From positions 1-9,966 of the forward strand of contig JANXWN010000439.1 of NCBI GenBank assembly GCA_025351125.1: a DNA stretch of 9,966 nt, given 5' to 3'. The notes under the pieces were generated by a model. The model worked only from the letters and a program-made list of their open reading frames with translations, was not told the origin of the DNA and searched no databases. This document shows, piece after piece, positions 1-4,832 of the stretch. How positions within the stretch are numbered: position 1 is the first letter of the stretch; each line of letters starts with the position of its first letter. Made by a program: the position numbers and the translations under genes. This stretch comes from Caulobacteraceae bacterium (GTDB taxonomy: Bacteria; Pseudomonadota; Alphaproteobacteria; Caulobacterales; Caulobacteraceae).

Positions 1-611
1 ATGGCGGCCAAGCTCTCGCCGCCCAGGGAAGGCGACGGCGCCCCCAGTCCGTCGGCCACACGGTTTAGTTCCGCCCGTAGCCGCCGTGGACTGGAAAACG
101 CCCGCGTCAGGCGCGCCGCGAGGGGCGGCGCGAGATCCAACGCACCGACGAAGGCGGCGAATAGACCGATATCGCCCAACAACAAGGTGAGGTCGTCACG
201 CCCGCCGGCGACGGAGGCCCGCCACGCTACGGCGGCCATCTCGGCGTCGGCCATTGCAGGATCGCCCGGTTCAAACGCCTCAACGCCCAGCTGCGGAAAT
301 TCCTCGGCCCGTTCGACCCCGCGTGGCGCGACGCGAAACACATGGCCGCTATAGACGTAGCGGCCGCTCGCTCGCCCGCTTTCGATATGCGCCTGGACGG
401 CGGGCAAGGTGAAGTCGGTGCGCAAACACGCCTCCGCTCCGCCGCTAGCCTGCACGATAAACAGCCGCTCGCGCAGGGTTTCACCCGCGATATCGAGCAG
501 CAAGCCCAAGGGCTGCAGCACCGGGGCGTCCAGCACATGCGCCGCGGTTTCCAAAAACGGTGCTTGAATGGCGGCCAGGACGTCTGTCGGAACGGGGGCT
601 TCAAGTTTCAT
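1..611 (-). CDS. hisZ: ATP phosphoribosyltransferase regulatory subunit HisZ (partial, 3' end outside the window)
   Basis: HisZ is a catalytically inactive HisRS paralogue. It forms a complex with short-form HisG, the first enzyme of histidine biosynthesis, and is needed for its activity and feedback control. I translated 203 codons without a stop, beginning MKLEAPVPTD; the frame is still open at base 1. Visible class-II synthetase-like features are LRTDFTLP (about residues 63-70, the HisZ counterpart of the HisRS RYDLT segment), the strand GRYVYSGHVFR (about 83-93), and EEFPQLGVEAF, which corresponds to the motif-2 strand. The GRYREF arginines of true HisRS are replaced here, as expected for a non-aminoacylating paralogue. 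The ATG lies inside the last codons of hisS, with an 11-base overlap, so the two are probably translationally coupled. HisG would be expected just beyond the left edge. HisZ is distinguished from a second HisRS by sequence and by position next to hisS. Confidence 0.9.
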   Translation of the reverse strand, partial: MKLEAPVPTDVLAAIQAPFLETAAHVLDAPVLQPLGLLLDIAGETLRERLFIVQASGGAEACLRTDFTLPAVQAHIESGRASGRYVYSGHVFRVAPRGVERAEEFPQLGVEAFEPGDPAMADAEMAAVAWRASVAGGRDDLTLLLGDIGLFAAFVGALDLAPPLAARLTRAFSSPRRLRAELNRVADGLGAPSPSLGGESLAA

Positions 612-2070
612 TCGGGCCGCTCTCGACGATGCGACGCACCGCCGCCACGAAGTCAGCGCGGGGCGCGGTGATTTGGCCTGGACGGTCTTCACGCCAAGCG
701 CGATTGTCCCCAACCCCCGCGGCCAATTGGCGGCCAAGATCAAGATCCTTAATCGTCACGGTTCCCGCCGCCAGTTCGTCGCCGCCGACGATTACAGCCG
801 CCGGGGCGCCTCGCCGGTCGGCATATTTCATCTGCGGCCTCATGCCGGACGTGCCGAGATAGACTTCCGCCGCGATGCCGGCGGCGCGCAACTCGGACGC
901 CATAGCGAAATATTCGCCCATTTGCGCATTATCAAGGGCGAGCACGACCACCGGTCCGCGGGCGGATTTGGCCGCCGCGCCGCTCGCCGCCAATGCGGCG
1001 GCCAAACGCGAGACACCGAAGGAAAAGCCGGTGGCGGGTGTGCGCTGGCCGGTGAACCGGGCGACCAGATCGTCATAGCGACCGCCCCCGCCGATCGCCC
1101 CAAACCCGCCGCCTTCTCCCGTCTTTAGATTGATCTCCGCCTCAAACACCGCGCCAGTGTAATATTCCAGACCACGCACCACCGACGGTTCGAACATCGC
1201 CTGACCTTCATGGACGCCCAGGCGCGTCAAGGCTTCGCCGATCTTGTCCAGTTCCGCGAGACCCTCATCGCCCTCAACCGAGCCGCCGACCACGCCGGCC
1301 AATCGGTCCAGCGTCGCCTGACGCCCGCCGCCTCCCGCGCCGAGATAGGCCAACACCGATTGGATGGCGGGCGCGGCCAGCTCCGCCCCCTTGGTAAATG
1401 CGCCCGACTCGTCTTTGCGTCCGGCGCCCAGCAAATACGTCACCCCCTCGAGGCCGAGCCGGTCGAGTTTGTCAACGGCGCGCAACACGGCCAGTTTTTG
1501 CCGACTGTCGACCACGCCCGCCGCGACCAAGAGTCCGTCCAATAGTTTGCGGTTGTTGATTTTAAGCGTGCACGCCCCCGCCGGCAGCCCGGCGGCGGCA
1601 TAGCCCTGCACCGCCATGGCGATAATTTCGGCGTCGGCCTCCGGCCGCTCCGAGCCGACCGTATCGGCGTCGCACTGCATAAACTCCCGATAGCGACCCG
1701 GCCCCGGCTTTTCGTTACGCCATACCGGCCCAAAGGCGTAACGCCGAAAAGGCTTGGCCAAAATATCCCAATGCTCCGCCGCGAACCGGGCCAGCGGGGC
1801 GGTCAAGTCATAGCGCAGGGCGATCCACTGTTCGTCGTCGTCCTGCAATGCGAACACCCCGTCGTTGGGGCGGTCGGCGTCCGGCAGGAACTTGCCCAGT
1901 GCGTCGGCATATTCAAACGCCCCGGTCTCGAGCCGTTCAAAGCCGAAGGACTCATACACCGCCGCCACGGCGTCGAGAATTTTGCGCTCGGCGACCAGAG
2001 CCGGCGCCCGGCGATCTACAAACCCACGCGGGGCGCGCGCCTTGGGGCGAAAAAACTCATCCGTCGTCAT
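601..2070 (-). CDS. hisS: Histidine--tRNA ligase (HisRS)
   Basis: This cytosolic class-II aminoacyl-tRNA synthetase charges tRNA-His with histidine. The 489-residue protein is complete. The motif-1 region is PRGFVDRRAP and the helix after it (about residues 14-45). Motif 2 spans about 105-135, with FGPVWRNEKPGPGRYREF. The histidine-binding loop VVRGLEYYTG is at 297-306, GGGGRYDDL at 327-335, and motif 3 TGFSFGVSRL at 347-356. The anticodon-binding domain fills about 373-489. At 489 residues it is longer than E. coli HisRS (about 424). Its RYDLT (86-90) and REFMQCDADTVG (128-139) segments resemble the divergent alphaproteobacterial, eukaryote-like HisRS rather than the E. coli form. No strong Shine-Dalgarno sequence precedes the ATG, but the N-terminus MTTDEFFRPKARAPRGF fits the family well. 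It is first in the hisS-hisZ operon and overlaps hisZ by 11 bases. Confidence 0.97.
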   Translation of the reverse strand: MTTDEFFRPKARAPRGFVDRRAPALVAERKILDAVAAVYESFGFERLETGAFEYADALGKFLPDADRPNDGVFALQDDDEQWIALRYDLTAPLARFAAEHWDILAKPFRRYAFGPVWRNEKPGPGRYREFMQCDADTVGSERPEADAEIIAMAVQGYAAAGLPAGACTLKINNRKLLDGLLVAAGVVDSRQKLAVLRAVDKLDRLGLEGVTYLLGAGRKDESGAFTKGAELAAPAIQSVLAYLGAGGGGRQATLDRLAGVVGGSVEGDEGLAELDKIGEALTRLGVHEGQAMFEPSVVRGLEYYTGAVFEAEINLKTGEGGGFGAIGGGGRYDDLVARFTGQRTPATGFSFGVSRLAAALAASGAAAKSARGPVVVLALDNAQMGEYFAMASELRAAGIAAEVYLGTSGMRPQMKYADRRGAPAAVIVGGDELAAGTVTIKDLDLGRQLAAGVGDNRAWREDRPGQITAPRADFVAAVRRIVESGPNET

Positions 2071-2366
2071 GGCGCGGCGATTAGAGGGTTGCGGCGGCGA
2101 GGTCTAGAGTTTCAGTGACGCGGCGATAGTCCCGCCGCGGCGTCGGCGTGACATTTTCGAGGACCCGCACAACGCCGCGAAACGGGTGGTCGCGCGTCGC
2201 GCGGGTCACCGGTGCAAGCCTCCAAGGACCAAAAACACCAAATCTGTCCTGTTCCGGATCGGTTAGGAGATTTTCGCCGCAGCGCGTGACTTGCGCTGTG
2301 ATAGCGCCATTTTTTTAGAGGGCAGTCTGCGCGGGATGGTCGCTGGATCAGCCAACCCAAGGAAAT
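2071..2366. other. Intergenic region upstream of hisS
   Basis: This gap lies between the stop of the GH1-RmlD gene and the hisS start, with both genes on the minus strand. It should hold the hisS promoter and the end of the upstream transcript. I could not identify a convincing -35/-10 pair, a T-box, or another riboswitch. An open frame at 2112-2360 on the minus strand has no recognisable protein character (Cys/Arg-rich, no ribosome binding site) and is not called. The one structured element I see is a set of competing short stems built from GCGCT/AGCGC units near 2280-2307, followed on the plus strand by seven T residues. Confidence 0.6.
2293..2316 (+). terminator. Terminator-like hairpin with T7 tract (orphan)
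   Basis: On the plus strand GCGCT (2293-2297) pairs with AGCGC (2303-2307) across a 5-base loop. Two bases later comes TTTTTTT (2310-2316). This has the shape of an intrinsic terminator, although the stem is only 5 bp. No plus-strand gene lies upstream of it in this window, so it would stop antisense or spurious transcription, or it may be fortuitous. The GCGCT arm can alternatively pair with AGCGC at 2281-2285, extended to 6 bp as CAGCGC/GCGCTG. The two stems are therefore mutually exclusive. Confidence 0.25.
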
Positions 2367-4592
2367 TTAAACGCAAACTAGCCGGCCGGGCTTCGCCGCC
2401 CAACCATCGGCGCGCATTGTCTGCGCGAAACGGCCAATAGCGTCGTCAAATTTTGGCAGGAGAATGCCTCGGGACGAGGTCAAGGCGGCCGCCCGCGGCC
2501 GTTCGGCTCTGAAACCGAGGTCGCGCCAAGGTCGGGGATCGATCTGGCGCCGATGCAGTCCGAGGCTTTCGGCGACAATGAGCGCGAAGTCGGCCCAAGT
2601 TACCGCATGGTTGCTGCTGAGATTCCACAACCCGGTTTCGCCATCCATCAGCAAATCCAAAACGGCGTTGACGAGATCGGGAACGTAGGTCGGTGAAACC
2701 GTGAGGTCGCTTGCCGCCTCCATCCTCTCGCCGGCGGCAAGTCGACGCGCGACCGCGACCGCGAAATTATGCGAATCGAAGGGCGAAAAAAACGCCGACG
2801 TGCGGATCGTGAGCGTTTTTCCGCCCAGGTCATTCAGTTTCGCCTCGGCTTTCGCTTTACTGTGGCCGTAGACGTTAAGGGGGTTGGGTAAATCATCTTC
2901 GACGTAGGGCGCGGTCTTGCCGCCGTCGAAAACAAGGTCGCTGGAGAAGCTGACACACGGGATGTCAAAGGCTTGGCAAATCGCCGCCAATCTAACACAG
3001 CCATCCGTGTTCGCTTCAAAACACGCGTTTTGCTCTAGCTCCGCATCGTCCACGCGCACCCAGCCCGCGGCGTTGATCACAGCCCAAGGCCGGTGGCGCG
3101 CGATCGCGGCCTCGATCGACGTTTGGGCGTCCAGCGAGAGAGCGGAGCGATCGGTCAGGACATAATCGAGTGCGCGGCGCCGACATGCGCCGGCAATGGC
3201 CTGCCCCAAGGTCCCGGTCGCGCCGGTGATCAAAATGGGCGATACTGCGGGCTTGGACCGGCTCTGAAGGTTTTGGTCTTGAGAGCTTTCGTCTTGAGAG
3301 GGGGAAACGTTCACCGCATCATCCGCGGCGTGCCCAAGCCTAATATCGCGGCGCCACCATCCCGTCCCGCCGTGAACCGCGTACGGCAAGGGCGGCCCCG
3401 GCGTCGTCAGCGATCTGACCGCCGCCGCCAAAATTGTGGCCCGCGGCTTTTCTCCTCGGACATCGAAAACGCCGCTTTCGTAACATCCGTCGGCGCGGGT
3501 GACTAAGCTGTTCCAGTCGAATGCGCCAAGGAGAGACCAGACGGTAACAGCCTCGATATCGAGGCCGCCGGCAGCCAGGCGCGCGGCGATTTGCCACCCT
3601 TCAATGAGCCAGCGCAATTGCTCTTCGCGGGTGCAGCTCAGATGGCTTTCGGTCACCGCCAAGCGAATGGCGTATCGCGCCCAGGCCTCGGTCAACGCCC
3701 CTTCGAGACCAGCGGGCGCCTTAGCCGCGGCGCGGACGGCCGCGACGTCGGCGAAGCGCACCGAATCGTTTCCGCCGACCGACGTGGCGGGATAATTTTG
3801 CCACCGGTGATCAAGAAATCGGTCGCTGGTCACGTAATGGTTGACGCCCAAAACATCAGGTGGACAGGGATCGTCCGCGATCGCCGCCAAACGATCCGAA
3901 AACCCCATCCGGGCCAGTCGATCCCAGAAATAATGTTGCGGGGTAACGCGTCCGCACAGCAAATCCCAGGTCATCCAACGACGCTCATTGTCGTGTGTCG
4001 CCTGGTGGTTAGCGGGGGCGGTCGAATAGGTTCGACCAAAATCTTCGGTTTGAATTAAGCGCGCGTGAGGATTGACCGTCCTGATTTGGCGCATCGCCAT
4101 GCGGATCGCGTCGATTTGATTGAGCAAGGCGGTCCAAAAGGAGTGCTCATCGGCGTGATGAGGATACCAATGGCCGTAGAGCGCCGAAAAACGCGCTGTC
4201 GTCAGCGGTTCATTGACGGGTGTCCAATCTCGAATGTGCGGATAACGTTCCGCCGCCGCGCGCGCGTATTTCGCCAAGCCCGGAGCGAAGCCGTCGTCCA
4301 ATAGGTGCGTGTAACGCGGGCCCGAGCCGTGATGAACCAGTCCGCCGACAACCCGCATGCCGAGTTGTTCAATTTTTCTTAGACGCGCGTCGGTCCAGCG
4401 CCAATCGTATGCTTCGGGGTCATTTGGCGCGATCCGCTCCCAGAGAATCGGGTAGCGAAGCGCCGCCAGGCCTAAGTCCGCGAAGAGTTCCAGGTCCGAC
4501 TGTCGCGCATGATGACCGCTTAAGACGGTCTGGTCTGTGAAACGGTCGCCCACTCTGTTGACGGTGCATTCGTGGCCGCCCCACACTTCCAT
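2367..4592 (-). CDS. GH1-like glycoside hydrolase / RmlD-type sugar-nucleotide reductase fusion
   Basis: A 741-residue, two-domain protein with no signal peptide or membrane segment, so probably cytosolic. Residues about 1-400 resemble family-1 glycoside hydrolases. TPVNEPL (124-130) gives the acid/base candidate Glu128. LAVTESH (311-317) gives the nucleophile candidate Glu315, in a TES rather than the usual TENG context. VWSLLGAFDWNSL (351-363) and SGVFDVRGEKPR (373-384) match the C-terminal GH1 signature. A Ser/Gln/Asp-rich linker (about 420-450) follows. Residues 452-741 are an RmlD-like extended SDR domain, with nucleotide loop GATGTLG (457-463), SSDLVFDG (550-557, Ser551 replacing the usual Thr) and YGHSK (575-579). 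These supply the Ser/Thr-Tyr-Lys catalytic set of dTDP-4-dehydrorhamnose reductases. Substrates of both halves are unknown. The start is supported by AGGAG 10 bases upstream and a stress-type promoter further upstream. The divergent neighbour is a glycosyltransferase-UGM fusion, which points to a shared carbohydrate pathway. Confidence 0.85.
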   Translation of the reverse strand: MEVWGGHECTVNRVGDRFTDQTVLSGHHARQSDLELFADLGLAALRYPILWERIAPNDPEAYDWRWTDARLRKIEQLGMRVVGGLVHHGSGPRYTHLLDDGFAPGLAKYARAAAERYPHIRDWTPVNEPLTTARFSALYGHWYPHHADEHSFWTALLNQIDAIRMAMRQIRTVNPHARLIQTEDFGRTYSTAPANHQATHDNERRWMTWDLLCGRVTPQHYFWDRLARMGFSDRLAAIADDPCPPDVLGVNHYVTSDRFLDHRWQNYPATSVGGNDSVRFADVAAVRAAAKAPAGLEGALTEAWARYAIRLAVTESHLSCTREEQLRWLIEGWQIAARLAAGGLDIEAVTVWSLLGAFDWNSLVTRADGCYESGVFDVRGEKPRATILAAAVRSLTTPGPPLPYAVHGGTGWWRRDIRLGHAADDAVNVSPSQDESSQDQNLQSRSKPAVSPILITGATGTLGQAIAGACRRRALDYVLTDRSALSLDAQTSIEAAIARHRPWAVINAAGWVRVDDAELEQNACFEANTDGCVRLAAICQAFDIPCVSFSSDLVFDGGKTAPYVEDDLPNPLNVYGHSKAKAEAKLNDLGGKTLTIRTSAFFSPFDSHNFAVAVARRLAAGERMEAASDLTVSPTYVPDLVNAVLDLLMDGETGLWNLSSNHAVTWADFALIVAESLGLHRRQIDPRPWRDLGFRAERPRAAALTSSRGILLPKFDDAIGRFAQTMRADGWAAKPGRLVCV
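3276..3300. repeat. Short tandem repeat in the GH1-RmlD linker
   Basis: Two identical 10-base copies of GTCTTGAGAG (3276-3285 and 3291-3300) are separated by 5 bases, making a 15-base period. Read on the minus strand they encode SQDES followed by SQDQN (about residues 432-441) in the hydrophilic linker between the two enzyme domains. The period is in frame, so copy-number change would only lengthen or shorten the linker. Confidence 0.6.
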
Positions 4593-4602
4593 TGAGCCGA
4601 CA

Positions 4603-4607
4603 CTCCT
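4603..4607 (-). promoter_or_regulatory. Ribosome binding site of the GH1-RmlD gene
   Basis: AGGAG on the minus strand sits 10 bases before the ATG at 4592. The spacing is slightly long but acceptable. It supports this start codon and lies within the leader expected from the promoter at 4644-4668. Confidence 0.65.
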
Positions 4608-4643
4608 AATCTCTACCGACGATGACCATAGTGTCGTGGCGTT

Positions 4644-4668
4644 AACTCTCCCCCCCTCGCGTAGTTCC
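4644..4668 (-). promoter_or_regulatory. Putative EcfG (general stress sigma factor) promoter, leftward
   Basis: On the minus strand the -35 is GGAAC (4668-4664), followed by a 16-base spacer and AGTT (4647-4644). The alphaproteobacterial EcfG/RpoE2 consensus is GGAAC, 16-17 bases, CGTT, so this is 8 of 9 positions with ideal spacing. Transcription would start near 4637, giving a leader of roughly 45 bases that contains the AGGAG site before the ATG at 4592. The spacer is G-rich (seven consecutive G). Assignment to this sigma factor is inferred from the consensus only. Confidence 0.6.
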
Positions 4669-4728
4669 GTAGGTGTGAATTGGGGAAAAACGCTCGCCTT
4701 CGGTCAACGAGCCTCGAGCCGCCCGCCT

Positions 4729-4745
4729 TGCTCGGACGCCGAGCA
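4729..4745. repeat. Perfect 7-bp dyad in the divergent promoter region
   Basis: TGCTCGG (4729-4735) and CCGAGCA (4739-4745) are perfect inverted copies around a 3-base centre. The dyad lies between the two outward-facing stress promoters, 28 bases upstream of the rightward -35. It could be an operator for a dimeric regulator. Further GCTCG/CGAGC elements occur at 4692-4696 and 4708-4712. No regulator gene is visible in this window, so its role is unknown, and chance in a GC-rich spacer is possible. Confidence 0.35.
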
Positions 4746-4773
4746 GCAAAACGCCTGGCGCCCGATTTCCGCT

Positions 4774-4798
4774 GGAACGGTTTGCGAGCAACGGCGTT
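4774..4798 (+). promoter_or_regulatory. Putative EcfG (general stress sigma factor) promoter, rightward
   Basis: GGAAC (4774-4778), a 16-base spacer, then CGTT (4795-4798) is an exact match to the EcfG/RpoE2 promoter consensus of alphaproteobacteria. The predicted start point near 4805 leaves a leader of about 28 bases containing a strong ribosome binding site ahead of the ATG at 4833. This promoter also argues against the longer frame opening at TTG 4680, because the transcript would begin inside that extension. It probably drives the glycosyltransferase-UGM gene and possibly the genes after it, including ligD. Confidence 0.78.
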
Positions 4799-4819
4799 CG
4801 ATGTTGGCCAAGCCTTGAC

Positions 4820-4826
4820 GGAGGAG
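4820..4826 (+). promoter_or_regulatory. Ribosome binding site deciding the start of the GT-UGM gene
   Basis: GGAGGAG lies 6 bases before the ATG at 4833, a near-ideal Shine-Dalgarno sequence. The same frame is open further upstream to a TTG at 4680. Those 51 extra residues have no ribosome binding site and lie mostly upstream of the predicted transcription start, so 4833 is preferred. Confidence 0.85.
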
Positions 4827-4832
4827 TTGTCC

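Noticed and set aside
568..1128. 186-codon plus-strand open frame opposite hisS
   Set aside because: It lies wholly antisense to well-supported HisRS catalytic and anticodon-binding domains. Long shadow frames are common in GC-rich genes.
2235..2255. GGAAC on the minus strand (2255-2251) upstream of hisS as a possible EcfG promoter
   Set aside because: No CGTT-like box lies 16-17 bases downstream; the sequence there is TTTT/TTTG.
2112..2360. 82-codon minus-strand open frame between the GH1-RmlD gene and hisS
   Set aside because: The composition is Cys/Arg-rich, with no ribosome binding site and no recognisable motif. It looks like a chance frame in the hisS upstream spacer.
4680..4832. N-terminal extension of the GT-UGM gene beginning at TTG 4680 (51 extra residues)
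   Set aside because: There is no ribosome binding site at the TTG, the extension overlaps the perfect EcfG promoter, and the ATG at 4833 has an excellent GGAGGAG site.
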